Shown here in pieces: positions 38,642-49,500 of a stretch of DNA of 64,000 nt. Where the stretch lies: the NCBI RefSeq assembly GCF_010614725.1, contig NZ_JAAEHL010000002.1, positions 372,001 to 436,000 of the forward strand, written 5' to 3'. The notes below the pieces were generated by a model, which did not search any database, had not been told where the DNA came from, and worked only from the letters and a program-made list of their open reading frames with translations. Both the position numbers and the translations under genes were made by a program. How positions within the stretch are numbered: position 1 is the stretch's first letter; each line of letters begins with the position of its first letter. This stretch comes from Flavobacterium ajazii (GTDB lineage: Bacteria > Bacteroidota > Bacteroidia > Flavobacteriales > Flavobacteriaceae).

Positions 38642-39328
38642 TTATAAATATTTTTTAAGTTCTAAAAGATTGTTTATTTGTTTAATATTCATAGGTACTT
38701 CTACCTTCTTATCGTTAAAAAAAATAGCATCAAGACCAGCATTCAACGCACCATTTACATCCGCATCCAGACAATCACCAATCATAATACAATTTTCTTT
38801 TGAAGCCTGTGCCAAATTCACAGCATAATCAAAGATAATACTATTTGGTTTTTTTACACCTGCCAATTCAGAATTTGTAATCGTACTAAAATAACCCGAC
38901 AAGGCCGCATTGTTTATTTTTTTATCCTGAACACTTGCAAAACCATTGGTAATGATATGCAAGTTATATTTCGGTTTTAAATAATCCAAAACTTCAATAG
39001 CTCCTTCAAAAAGATGATTATTATCTGTTAAAAATTCAATATAATCATTTGCTATTACATTTATATCTTCATCAGAAACAATCATTCCCAAAGCATCAAA
39101 AGAGAATTTCAATCGGTTATAACGTAATTCCTGATGTGTAATTTTATCATTTTGATATAATTTCCAGCAGGCCTGATTTACAGGAATATATTTTTCTATA
39201 AAATCCTGACATCTGATTTCCGGAAATTTGCTTTTAAAAATCCGTTCAAAGGCCATTTCTGAGTTTCTGTCAAAATCCCAAAGCGTGTGATCCAAATCAA
39301 AAAAAACGTCCGTAATATTTGTATTCAT
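38642..39328 (-). CDS. HAD-family nucleotidase, YjjG type
   Basis: 228 residues. The HAD motif I FFDLDHTLWDFDRN has the nucleophile and acid Asp11 and Asp13. Motif II is LHIITNGFASVQ, motif III is GVKKPNSIIFDYA (catalytic Lys), and motif IV is IMIGDCLDADVNGALNAG. A four-helix cap lies between motifs I and II. The match is to YjjG-type noncanonical pyrimidine nucleotidases, which clear modified nucleotides; substrate not shown. Overlaps neither neighbour; gaps are 3 and 2 bp. Confidence 0.88.
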   Translation of the reverse strand: MNTNITDVFFDLDHTLWDFDRNSEMAFERIFKSKFPEIRCQDFIEKYIPVNQACWKLYQNDKITHQELRYNRLKFSFDALGMIVSDEDINVIANDYIEFLTDNNHLFEGAIEVLDYLKPKYNLHIITNGFASVQDKKINNAALSGYFSTITNSELAGVKKPNSIIFDYAVNLAQASKENCIMIGDCLDADVNGALNAGLDAIFFNDKKVEVPMNIKQINNLLELKKYL

Positions 39329-39331
39329 AAC

Positions 39332-40021
39332 TTATAAAATTCCTTCATCCGCAAAACTATAATATTTTGTTTCAGTAATAATCAAATGATCTAAAACTTT
39401 AACATCTAATTGATCACCGGCCAGTTTTATTTTCTTTGTAATATGTCTATCGGCTTCACTCGGAATCAATCCGCCTGAAGGATGATTATGACATAATATC
39501 AGGCCAGTCGCCCCATTTTCTAAAGCAAGTTTAAAAACAATACGCACATCAACAATAGTTCCTGAGATACCTCCTTTACTTAATTGAGATTTTAAAATTA
39601 CCTTATTGGAATTATTCAGAAAAAGCACCCAAAATTCTTCATGCGGAAGTTCCCCAATAATAGGCTGCATGATTTCGAAAACAATTTTACTGGATGTTAT
39701 TTTTGTTAATTCGACCGTATCCTCTGCCCTTCTACGTCTACCTAATTCAAGTGCTGCAATAATTGCAATGGCTTTTGCTTCCCCTATTCCTTTAAAATTA
39801 GTTAACTGGCTGAGAGACATTTTTCCCAAAGAATTTAAGGTATCTACACTCGATAAGATTCGTTTACTCAAATCAACAGCTGATTCGTTACGACTTCCCG
39901 AACCAATCAAAATTGCAATCAGTTCGGCATCGCTCAAAGCGTTTTTGCCTTTAATCATTAATTTTTCGCGCGGACGGTCGTCTTCAGACCAATTTGTAAT
40001 TGGAAAATGTGTTGCTTGCAT
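39332..40021 (-). CDS. radC: RadC-family JAMM metalloprotein
   Basis: 229 residues. The N-terminal helix-hairpin-helix (NALSDAELIAILIGSGSRNE; LTNFKGIGEAKAIAIIAALE) is followed by the JAB/MPN domain with zinc ligands H178, H180 and D191 in HNHPSGGLIPSEAD. The family is called DNA repair protein RadC, although the repair role is doubtful. It lies 4 bp after the GNAT gene. Confidence 0.93.
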   Translation of the reverse strand: MQATHFPITNWSEDDRPREKLMIKGKNALSDAELIAILIGSGSRNESAVDLSKRILSSVDTLNSLGKMSLSQLTNFKGIGEAKAIAIIAALELGRRRRAEDTVELTKITSSKIVFEIMQPIIGELPHEEFWVLFLNNSNKVILKSQLSKGGISGTIVDVRIVFKLALENGATGLILCHNHPSGGLIPSEADRHITKKIKLAGDQLDVKVLDHLIITETKYYSFADEGIL

Positions 40022-40025
40022 TTGG

Positions 40026-40490
40026 TTAAATATTAATGTTTTTGCTCATACAAACACTATTTTTTTGCCCCACATAAGGTTCGTAGTTATCAGTTATTTT
40101 AAATCCAACTTTTTGATATAAAGTAATTGCTTCAACTTGTTTATACAGTGTTTCTAAAATCAAAACTTCGAAACCTTGTTCGATTGCCTTATTTTCAACT
40201 TCCTTAATAATTAGCTGTGCCAATCCAAGTCCTCTTGCTGCAGGTAAAACAAACATTCTTTTCAGTTCAGCCGTAGTATTATTATATTTTTTAAAACAAC
40301 CGCAGCCCACTGGTTCGCTGTCTAGATACAACATAACCACATTGGGGTTGAATTCTATCAAATTATTTTGCCAATAATCCGTTTTTAATTCCGGGTAACG
40401 TTCCCACAAAAAAGTATCAAAAGTGTTGTATAAAAATATGAAATCAGGATTTTCGCTTGTTGTATAGACAACTCTAATTTTTTCAGGCAT
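40026..40490 (-). CDS. GNAT family N-acetyltransferase
   Basis: 154 residues. The acetyl-CoA loop is MFVLPAARGLGLAQLIIKEV (A-R-G-L-G-L at about 92-97), preceded by the beta-strand CGCFKKYNNTTAELKRMFVL, and it ends with the typical TLYKQVEAITLYQKVGFKIT. Substrate unknown. First gene of the four-gene operon; a TATTTTTG -7 box lies 19 nt upstream. Confidence 0.88.
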   Translation of the reverse strand: MPEKIRVVYTTSENPDFIFLYNTFDTFLWERYPELKTDYWQNNLIEFNPNVVMLYLDSEPVGCGCFKKYNNTTAELKRMFVLPAARGLGLAQLIIKEVENKAIEQGFEVLILETLYKQVEAITLYQKVGFKITDNYEPYVGQKNSVCMSKNINI

Positions 40491-40509
40491 ATAGTTTTAT
40501 CAATATTTT

Positions 40510-40517
40510 CAAAAATA
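40510..40517 (-). promoter_or_regulatory. -7 box (TATTTTTG) of the GNAT-radC operon
   Basis: Perfect TAnnTTTG on the minus strand, 19 nt before ATG 40490. Confidence 0.4.
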
Positions 40518-40582
40518 AGAAAAATCATTCAATAAAAACTCATTTGTTATTTCGATAATCATTAATTTTAAAATAAAAAAGA

Positions 40583-41218
40583 ATGAAAACTATCTGTCTT
40601 ATTTTTATTGCGCTCTTCTTCTTTTCTTGTAATCAAAAAGAAAACAACAAATTAGCTTTTAGTACCCCTACTAAAACTGTTGCAAAAACTTTTGAAGAAA
40701 AATTATCCGAAGCAGCTGTTTCCATAATTGATCCATCGATACAATATGATCCTGCCTATTTTGCCATAAAATATCCCAATGGTGACATACCGGAAGGAAA
40801 AGGTGTCTGCACCGATGTAATAATCAGGGCGTACAGAAAATTGGGAATCGATTTGCAAAAAGAAGTTCACGAAGATATGAATGCTAATTTTGCTCTTTAT
40901 CCCAATTTAAAAAAATGGGGAATGACAAAAACAGATACAAATATCGACCACCGAAGAGTTCCTAATCTAGAAGTTTTCTTTGAAAGAAAAGGAACAAAAT
41001 TAGCTGTTTCTGAAAATGCAAAAGATTATAAAACAGGAGAAATCGTTACCTGGATGATAAAAGACAAACTACCTCACATTGGAATCGTCACAAACAAAAA
41101 ATCAGATGATGGTAAACGAAATCTAATTGTTCATAATATTGGCAGCGGACAGGTTTTGGAAGATTGTTTGTTTGAGTATAAGATTGTCGGACATTATATC
41201 TACACAAATTTAAATTAG
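40583..41218 (+). CDS. DUF1287 lipoprotein
   Basis: 211 residues. Lipoprotein signal MKTICLIFIALFFFSC with Cys16. The DUF1287 domain carries GVCTDVIIRAYRKLGIDLQK (conserved Cys), DHRRVPNLEVFFERKG, and PHIGIVTNKKSDDGKRNLIV with the conserved His. The spaced Cys and His resemble NlpC/P60-like thiol hydrolases, so a cell-wall role is possible but unproven. It converges on mpl with a large inverted repeat in between. Confidence 0.85.
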   Translation: MKTICLIFIALFFFSCNQKENNKLAFSTPTKTVAKTFEEKLSEAAVSIIDPSIQYDPAYFAIKYPNGDIPEGKGVCTDVIIRAYRKLGIDLQKEVHEDMNANFALYPNLKKWGMTKTDTNIDHRRVPNLEVFFERKGTKLAVSENAKDYKTGEIVTWMIKDKLPHIGIVTNKKSDDGKRNLIVHNIGSGQVLEDCLFEYKIVGHYIYTNLN

Positions 41219-41296
41219 ATAATAAGATAATGTGCCAATTAGATAATTTAAAAAAAAGTGCCAACTGAAAACAATTGGCACATTATCTAATTATCT
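41217..41296. repeat. 24-bp near-perfect inverted repeat between convergent genes
   Basis: Left arm 41217-41240 (AGATAATAAGATAATGTGCC then AATT) and right arm 41273-41296 match with one mismatch around 32 nt. An inner copy of GTGCCAA (41258-41264) can pair with TTGGCAC (41275-41281) instead, so two alternative stems compete for the same right arm. It could end transcription from both sides. Confidence 0.65.
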
Positions 41297-41302
41297 CATT
41301 TA

Positions 41303-42658
41303 CTAATTAATCAACTCCTTAACGTCATCAAAATTTAAACCTCCATAATTTCCTGAGCTCATCAAAAGCAAGGCTGAATTGTCCAGATTTAAATTGAATA
41401 AATATTCTTTGAATTCAGCTGGATTGGTGTAAATAATCAAATCTTCTCTATTAAAAGAATTGGCAATTTGTTCGTAAGTTACTTCTTCCAGTTGTTTAAT
41501 TTTTACCGCATCCGGTGAATAGAACACAACGGCTATATCAGCATATTCTAATGCGCCCTCGTATTCTTTTAAAAATTCAGCGTTTAAACTGCTATAGGTA
41601 TGCAATTCCAAACAAGCTACCAAAGTTCTGTCCGGATATTGCTCTTTTACTGCTTTTGTAGTTGCAGCTACTTTACTTGGGGAATGTGCAAAATCTTTAT
41701 AAGCTACTTTACCTTTACCTTCCGCGATTTTTTCTAAACGTTTTGATGCTCCTTTAAAACTTGCAATTGCTTCGTAGAAATCAGCTTCGTCAACACCCAT
41801 ATTCTGGCAGATCCATTTTGCACCGGCAAGATTATTTAAGTTATGAGCTCCAAAAACCTCAATTGGCATATCTCCTTCAGGAGTTTTCAATAACGTTACG
41901 CCATCACTTACTGAATATTCCGGTGTATGATAAGGTAATTTACGAATTGGATTTGTTGCAGCCTCAGATACACGTTTTACTTCAGGATCATTTTCATTGT
42001 AAACCAAAATTCCGCCATTAGTAATTTTCGAAATGAAAATTTCAAACTGCTCTACATAATTTTCATAAGTTGGAAACACATTGATATGATCCCAAGCAAT
42101 TCCTGAAATTAAAGCAATATTTGGCTGATACAAATGAAACTTCGGACGACGGTCAATTGGAGAAGATAAGTACTCATCACCTTCCAGTACCATAAAATCA
42201 TTTTCTTCTGTAAGATGCACCATGGTATCAAAACCTTCCAATTGTGCTCCAACCATATAATCTACTGCGATATTATGGTAATGCATCACATGCAAAATCA
42301 TCGAAGTAATTGTCGTTTTTCCGTGAGAACCACCAATTACAACACGGGTTTTATTTTTTGATTGTTCGTATAAAAACTCCGGATAAGAATATATTTTAAG
42401 CCCTAGTTCCTGTGCTTTTAGCAATTCAGGATTATCTGCTTTGGCATGCATTCCTAAAATTACAGCTTCAATATCTGCAGTAATTTTTTCAGGAAACCAT
42501 CCCATTTCTGCAGGAAGAATTCCTTTTTTCTCTAATCTTGATTTTGAAGGTTCAAAAATAGCATCGTCACTTCCTGTAACATGATATCCTTTATTATGTA
42601 ATGCTAATGCTAAATTGTGCATCGCACTTCCGCCTATGGCGATGAAATGTGTTTTCAT
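41303..42658 (-). CDS. mpl: UDP-N-acetylmuramate:L-alanyl-gamma-D-glutamyl-meso-DAP ligase Mpl
   Basis: 451 residues. A Mur-ligase family protein: the N-terminal Rossmann domain FIAIGGSAMHNLALALHNKG, the ATP-binding loop GGSHGKTT (109-116), LEGDEYLSSPIDRRPKFH in the Mpl-specific position, and KDFAHSPSKVAATTKAVKEQ in the C-terminal domain. It attaches recycled tripeptide to UDP-MurNAc for peptidoglycan recycling in the cytoplasm. The TPR gene lies 64 bp upstream on the same strand. Confidence 0.93.
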   Translation of the reverse strand: MKTHFIAIGGSAMHNLALALHNKGYHVTGSDDAIFEPSKSRLEKKGILPAEMGWFPEKITADIEAVILGMHAKADNPELLKAQELGLKIYSYPEFLYEQSKNKTRVVIGGSHGKTTITSMILHVMHYHNIAVDYMVGAQLEGFDTMVHLTEENDFMVLEGDEYLSSPIDRRPKFHLYQPNIALISGIAWDHINVFPTYENYVEQFEIFISKITNGGILVYNENDPEVKRVSEAATNPIRKLPYHTPEYSVSDGVTLLKTPEGDMPIEVFGAHNLNNLAGAKWICQNMGVDEADFYEAIASFKGASKRLEKIAEGKGKVAYKDFAHSPSKVAATTKAVKEQYPDRTLVACLELHTYSSLNAEFLKEYEGALEYADIAVVFYSPDAVKIKQLEEVTYEQIANSFNREDLIIYTNPAEFKEYLFNLNLDNSALLLMSSGNYGGLNFDDVKELIN

Positions 42659-42722
42659 TTAAAATTTCAATTTTTAAGTTCCAAATTCTAATTGATTTCA
42701 GAATTCAGTATTTGAGATTTGA

Positions 42723-43415
42723 TTATTTTGAGTCAAATTTTCGTTTTAATTCCTGAGCTTTTTTGGGCTCTTTTAATTTGTTCAAATATAAATTATATAA
42801 TTTTTGAAATGTAACTTTTGAATTGCCAATTTCGTGTGCTTTTTTATAATTTTTTTCGGCCGAATCGTATCTTTTAAAATACTCCTCGATTCTTCCCTTA
42901 GATAAATAACCGTCAACAGGTGAAATTTTCGCCAGTTCGTTTGAATAGGATATTGCTTTTGATTCGCTCCCGCCTAAAATTCCGGGCAGCTGCAGATAAA
43001 TTTCAATCAGAGCCCATCGGGCAGGAATGTGCTTTTGATTGAGACTAATCGCTTTTTCAAAAGCTTCTCTCATATCGTCTACCATTCCAAAAGCCTTTAT
43101 TTTATTAACTTCGTTGGCTCTCATCGCCAAGCAGCCACCAAATTTATAAAAATAATCAGCCTCAGCAGGTTTTAATTCTTTCAGTTTCCTGAAATATTCT
43201 GCCCCTTCCATCCATGATTTCTGATAAGCAGCAATCTCACCCAAATATTCAAGAGTTTTTATATCTGAAGGTCTGGTTTTCAAAATTCCTTCAAAAATAG
43301 TCTGGGCTTCATCGTATTTTTTAGCATGAAATAATTTTTCGGCTTTTTCAAAATTCGATTGTGACCAAATCAAAATTGGCGCAAGCAAAAAAAGAAGCTG
43401 CAGAAGTTTTTTCAT
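42723..43415 (-). CDS. Exported TPR-repeat protein
   Basis: 230 residues. Signal peptide (LLQLLFLLAPILIWSQ) and then tetratricopeptide-like repeats (NFEKAEKLFHAKKYDEAQTI; ADYFYKFGGCLAMRANEVNK; HIPARWALIEIYLQLPGILG; RYDSAEKNYKKAHEIGNSKV). Probably a periplasmic scaffold; no specific family is recognised. A TATTTTTG box ends 4 nt before the ATG. It lies divergent from the macroglobulin gene across 120 bp. Confidence 0.8.
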   Translation of the reverse strand: MKKLLQLLFLLAPILIWSQSNFEKAEKLFHAKKYDEAQTIFEGILKTRPSDIKTLEYLGEIAAYQKSWMEGAEYFRKLKELKPAEADYFYKFGGCLAMRANEVNKIKAFGMVDDMREAFEKAISLNQKHIPARWALIEIYLQLPGILGGSESKAISYSNELAKISPVDGYLSKGRIEEYFKRYDSAEKNYKKAHEIGNSKVTFQKLYNLYLNKLKEPKKAQELKRKFDSK

Positions 43416-43419
43416 AACT

Positions 43420-43427
43420 CAAAAATA
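43420..43427 (-). promoter_or_regulatory. -7 box (TATTTTTG) 4 nt before the TPR gene
   Basis: Perfect TAnnTTTG on the minus strand; the predicted +1 coincides with the ATG, so the message would be leaderless. No -33 TTG. Confidence 0.35.
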
Positions 43428-43535
43428 AGGAATTATAAAATGCATATTTTGCTTTTGGTGATAAATTAGTAATTTGTACGAAAATTTTTTAATGACTTAC
43501 AAACTCTAAAAAACATAAATAGCAAAAACTACCTT

Positions 43536-46500
43536 ATGAAAAATATACTTTTTGTTTTTTTACTCTTCTCTATTTCTCTATTTGCACAACAAAACGATAA
43601 AAAATGGACTAAAGCCATTAACTACGAAAATGAAGGCAAAATTAAATCGGCTAATGAAGTAGTCGCTAAAATTTATAAAAAAGCCGTTGCTAAAAAAGAT
43701 GAACCACAAATGATAAAATGTTTTTTTTATCATTCCAAATATCTTCAGGTTCTTGATGAAAATGCAAAAACCAAAATCGTAGAAAACCTAAAAAAAGACA
43801 TCAATAGAGTTTCAATACCTTCAAAAGCAATTTTGAATCTCATATATGCCAAACATTTAAAAGACAAATATAATTATGATGACGTATACGCTATTGTTGA
43901 TAGTGCAGTGGCATATGTAGACAGTGCTGCAGCAGTTGTTGATAGCGCGGCTGCACTCATCGATGCAGCGGCTGCAACGATTGATACTGCTTCTGTTACA
44001 GGTATTAAAATTGAAGAAATTGATTCAGTAGCGGTTCCGGAATCAGATTATGTTACTGCGGAACTTATTTCTGAAAATGATGTAGTTCTTGCATTCGAAA
44101 AAACATTGGAAAATGAAGAAATTTTAAAGAAAACGCCATTAACATCTTACAAAGATATTTTTGATTTTCCTTTGCTCGAAAAATTTAAAGAAGAAAATGT
44201 ATATACTTATTTAGTAAAAGAAAATATTGATTTTTATAAAGAGAAAATAGAAACCTGGAAAATTGATCATACAGCTTTAAACAATCATAAAGAGGAACTT
44301 TTAGGGGATTCTGATACATTTTTAAAATTCAATCTTGATTTTGCAAAAGATGAGAATACCAGGAAAGTTGTGTCTTTATATCAAAAACTAGAAGCAGATA
44401 ATCCGTCATTAGAAAATCAATTTGACCGTGCACAATTTTGCTCTCAAATTTTACTTGATTCGGCCGAGAGTTTTAGTTCTTATTTAGATCAACTTGCAAA
44501 AAAAGCGACTAAAAATGACCTTACTCAGAAGATAAAATTAGAAAAAGCTAAAGTTTTACTGCAATTGGCTTCAAAGGAAACCTATCCTAATAATAAAGTT
44601 GAAGCCTTAGCATTGCTTGATGAAATTATAAAAAAAGATGACAAATCAAATACTTCAAAACTTGCTTCTGTTCAAAAACAAAATATACTATCAAAATTTC
44701 TCTCTGTTGAGCTTATAAAAAACAGTTATGAAAATGAAAATACAAGAGCTCACATTCAATATACCAATGTAAACAAACTAAGTATTTCTTTTTATAAAAT
44801 TGATCTATCTCAAGCTTTTAAATTTGAAGAAGTATCTGAAATTAGAAAAGACAGTTTGGTAAAATTGATTCTTCAGAAACAAAAGAAAATTAGTTCTGAA
44901 ACTTATAACTTAATTGATAAAAAAAATTATTTTCCTTACTCAACGGAAGTATTATTAACAAAATTACCAAAAGGAAATTATTTGGTTTATTTTGAAAGTG
45001 ACTCAGATTCAAAAGACAAAAAGGCATTTGGTTATGAAACTATTACTGTTTCAAATATTTCAGCACTTGTTTCCAGAAAAGATCAAACCGAAACCTATCA
45101 GGTTTTAGATCGAAAAACTGGAAAGCCTCTTGAAAATGTCTCTATCCAACTTAAAGATGAAGTAAAAAAGACAAATATTGATGGAATAACATCATTTAAA
45201 GTTAGCACCAATCAATATGCATATGATCCCAGAAGAATAAAATTTATTCTTGAAAATGATAGTATTGTAATTCCAAAAAATTATATTCAATATGCTGAAG
45301 AATATAAAACATCTGAAAATAAAAGAACAGATGCAAAGGTCGAATTCTATCTGGACCGCGCCATATACAGACCTGGTCAAAATGTTTATTTTAAAGGAAT
45401 TGTCATTCAAAAGAACAAGACTAAAACAAGTGTTGTAGCCAATATAAACTATAAAGTTTTCGTTACGAATGGAAATTATCAAAAGATAAAAGAATTTGAC
45501 GTGAAGACAAATGAATATGGATCCTTTTTTGGAGAATTCATAATTCCTAAAAACGGTATGACAGGCAGTTATCACATTGGAGTTTCTCGCCCTGATGATA
45601 TTGAAAAAACCGACGAAACATTTTGGAACAATACAAATCTGGAAAATTCTACAAAATATTTTGACGTTGAAGAATACAAACGTCCAAAATTTGAAGTGAC
45701 TTTTGATACTAAAAAAGAAAGTTTCCAACTTAATGCGCCAGTCAAAATAAAAGGAAATGCAAAAGCTTTTGCAGGAAGTTCTATTTCAGATGCTGTAGTA
45801 AAATATACTGTATCAAGATATACTACTTATTTTAGAAATTATTACGGTCGTGAAGAAAATGAAACTTTGGTTGTTGGAGAAACTAAAACAGATGCTTCAG
45901 GGAAATTTACTATTGATTTTACGGCATTACCTTCAGAAAACAGTTTAAAAGAAAATTTACCAGTTTTTAATTATGATATCGAAGCTTCTGTTACTGATAT
46001 AAACGGAGAAACGCATACAGCACAAACATCCGTAAAAATTGGGTATCATGATTTAATGTTAAATGTGCAAATTCCGAATCGCATTGATACCAAAGACAAA
46101 AATGAAATTAAATTAAGCAGCACCAATCTAAATGGTGAATTTTTGGCTGCTAAAGGTGAAGTAAAATTATACTTTGTAAGTCCTTTTTCTAATAAATTCA
46201 AACCTGCAATTTTTAATAAAGCTGAACTGGAAATGATTTCTAAAGAAGATTTTGAAAAATTATTTCCTTATGAAATGTCTGAAAACTCAATTAACAAGGA
46301 ACATTCAGAAACCTTATTATTCTCAAAAAAGATTGATACTGAAAAAGATAAAAAAATAGTTTTAGACTTTATTTCGAATTATAAATCTGGGAATTACAAA
46401 ATAGTATTTTCTGCAAAAGATACTTTTAATAATCCTGTCGAAGCGACTTCAAACTTTAGCATTAAACAAAGCAAAGACAAATACGATCCAAGTAAATTAT

Positions 46501-49500
46501 TTACCGTAGAGCAAGTTAACACTGATCCTAAAAAAGATGGTTATACTTTAATAAAAGTAGCATCCGTTATTCAAGAGCTTTATCTGATAACCAATGCAAA
46601 CTATGAAAATAAGATATATTTTGAAAACGTTGTTCATTTGAAAAATCACGAAACAACCATCAAAATTCCTTTAAAAAATGAATTTGAAAAACAAATAAAA
46701 ATAGGATTTGATTGTGTTTTTGAAAATGAAAATTTTACAGATGAAATTGCAGTTTCTTTAAAAATGCAAGAACCAAAACTAGAATGGACTGTAGAAAGTT
46801 TTAGAACTAAAATACAACCCGGAAGTCCTGAAAACTGGTCATTCAAATTAAATGGTCTTCATACCAAAACGGAAGCAGAAGTTTTGGCTTCGATGTACGA
46901 CAGCTCTTTAGATCAGTTTACCGTAACAGAATGGGAGTTATTAAATTTTAATAATTACAATTATAATCGTGCTAATTTTAAAACTTCAATAGGTTTTGAA
47001 CAAATCTATTCTAATGTTAATTATTTAAACGATATACATCTTCCGTTCGATTTAAAAGATGAAGAAATTAAACTAAAATGGTTTGGTTTTAATTTTCACA
47101 ACAGTAGATATGGCGATTCGTTGGGCATTACAATTGCTGATATTAAAGATAAAAAAGTAGGCAGCGAAACGATCAAAGGAGACCCAGATGCAGTACTAAC
47201 TGTTGATGAGCCTGTTGGAGTCGGAGCGGTAAGTAATGTTGTTGTAGATTCTGCAGCAGCAAAAGTAGATATGGTTCGATTTGTAAAACCTGCTTTATTA
47301 GCCGCATCGTCAAGTCCTGAATACTATTTTCAAACTAATAAAGTAAAATTTGTTCCGGGTCAAAAAATTACAAGTGGTTTAACCTCGATGGTTATTAAGG
47401 CTACAACATTATATATTATTGACGGCGAAATTTCATCTGAAGATAATTTCAAAAAAATAGATCCTGAGAATCTTCTTGATATAGATTTTTTAACACCAGA
47501 TAAAGCCACGGCGATTTACGGAAACAAAGCATCCGCAGGAGCAATTATAATTTCAACCAAAACAGCGTTACAAGACTTAACCCAAGTAAAAGCCAGAAAA
47601 AACCTTTCTGAAACCGCTTTCTTTTTCCCAAATTTAAAAACAGATTCTAAAGGAAAAGTGAGTTTTAATTTTACATCCCCGGAAGCTTTAACCTCATGGA
47701 AACTTCGTCTGCTTGCACATAACAAAGAAGCCGCTTCAGGTTATTTAGAGAAAAGTGTTGTGACTCAAAAAGAACTAATGGTTTTACCAAATTTTCCGCG
47801 CTTCTTCAGAGAAAAAGATACAATTGTTATCAGCGCAAAAATTTCGAATGTTACTGCCGAAGCCAAAACCGGAATTGCCAGTTTACAATTCTTTGACGCT
47901 GTAACCATGCAGCCAATAGATGCTAAAATGCTGAATACCGATAATATTAAAAATTTCACCATTCCACCTTATGGAAATACAACTGTCAACTGGACAATTT
48001 CAATTCCGGAAGGCCTGCAGGGGGTTCAGTATAAAATTTTGGCAAAAGCAGGTAATTTTTCAGATGGAGAAGAAAATATCTTACCCGTTCTGACCAACAA
48101 TATGCTGGTTACAGAAAGTATTCCCGTTTGGGTTCGTGAGAATTCTACAAAAGAATATACGTTTGAGAATTTAAAGAATAATAATTCAACAACCTTAAGA
48201 AACCATCAGTTTACGTTGGAATACACCTCAAATCCAACCTGGCTTGCGATTCAGTCACTTCCTTATCTGATGGAATACGAGCATGAATGTGCCGAACAGA
48301 CTTTTGCCCGCTTTTATGCAAATGCACTGGCTTCTGAGATTATTTCCAGCAATCCTAAAATTGCAACTGTTTTTGAAGACTGGAGAAAAAACGGGAAACT
48401 GAATTCTAAATTAGAAGAAAACGAAGAATTAAAATCGATAATTCTGGCTGAAACTCCCTGGCTGAATGACGCTTCACAAAGCGAAGAGGAAAAGAAAAAG
48501 AACCTGGCGCTTTTGTTTGATTTGGAGAAAATGAAAACATCTCACGAAGCTACTTTCGAAAAACTAAAAAAGAAGCAAAACAGCTCCGGAGGTTTTCCGT
48601 GGTTTGAAGGCGGTGATGAAAGCGAATATATTACCAGACATATTCTGGCAGGCTTAGGACATTTATCAAAACTGAGCAAAGACGAAAAGAATGCTTTAAA
48701 AATAAATGAAATTGCAAAAACCGGAATTCCGTATTTAGATCAAAAGTTTTTAGAACATCATAAAACGAGAACTCGTAATCTTAAAAAAGGAGATAAATTT
48801 TTATGGTTTAATCCGTATTCTGACTTGCATTATCTCTATACCAGAAGTTTTTATTTAGAGAAATACCCTCTTTCTGATACTTTGAAAAAAGCAACGAAGT
48901 TATATCTGGAAACTGCTAAAAAAGAGTGGCTAAATTATTCTATTTACGAAAAAGGGTTAGCCTCTTTAATTTTGAATCGTTTTGAAGAAAAAGAAAGTGC
49001 TAAAACAATTATTGAAAGCTTAAAAGAAACTGCATCCAACAATGAAGACTGGGGCATGTACTGGATTGCCAACAAAGCAGGCTGGTACTGGTATCAGGCT
49101 CCAATTGAAACTCAGGCATTGCTAATTGAGGCTTTCGCCGAAGTAAATCAGGACACAAAATCTATTGATGCTATGAAAGTCTGGTTATTAAAAAACAAAC
49201 AAACCAAAAACTGGCCAACGACAAAATCAACGACCGAAGCGATTTATGCTCTACTAATGCAGGGAACAGACTGGCTTTCTGTAAAAGATAATACCGTGAT
49301 AAAATTGGGAGATGAAAAAATCGTAACTAAAAAATTAGCAGAAAACGAAAAAGAAGCTGCAACCGGTTATATCAAAATGAACTGGAGAGCAGAAGAAGTG
49401 AAAAAAGAAATGGCTTCAATAAAAATTGAAAACAAATCTAAAGTTCCCGGTTTTGGTGGTGTTTACTGGCAGTATTTTGAAGATTTGGACAAAATCAAAA

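Noticed and set aside
39606..40121. 171-codon plus-strand frame across radC and the GNAT gene
   Set aside because: Antisense shadow spanning two well-supported genes and their 4-bp junction.
43896..44000. CRISPR-like short repeat array
   Set aside because: The repeats are 21 bp, contiguous, in frame, and differ in codons; they are a protein repeat.
45192..45728. 178-codon minus-strand frame antisense to the macroglobulin gene
   Set aside because: Low-complexity F/I/N-rich shadow of the sense gene; no promoter box or signal.
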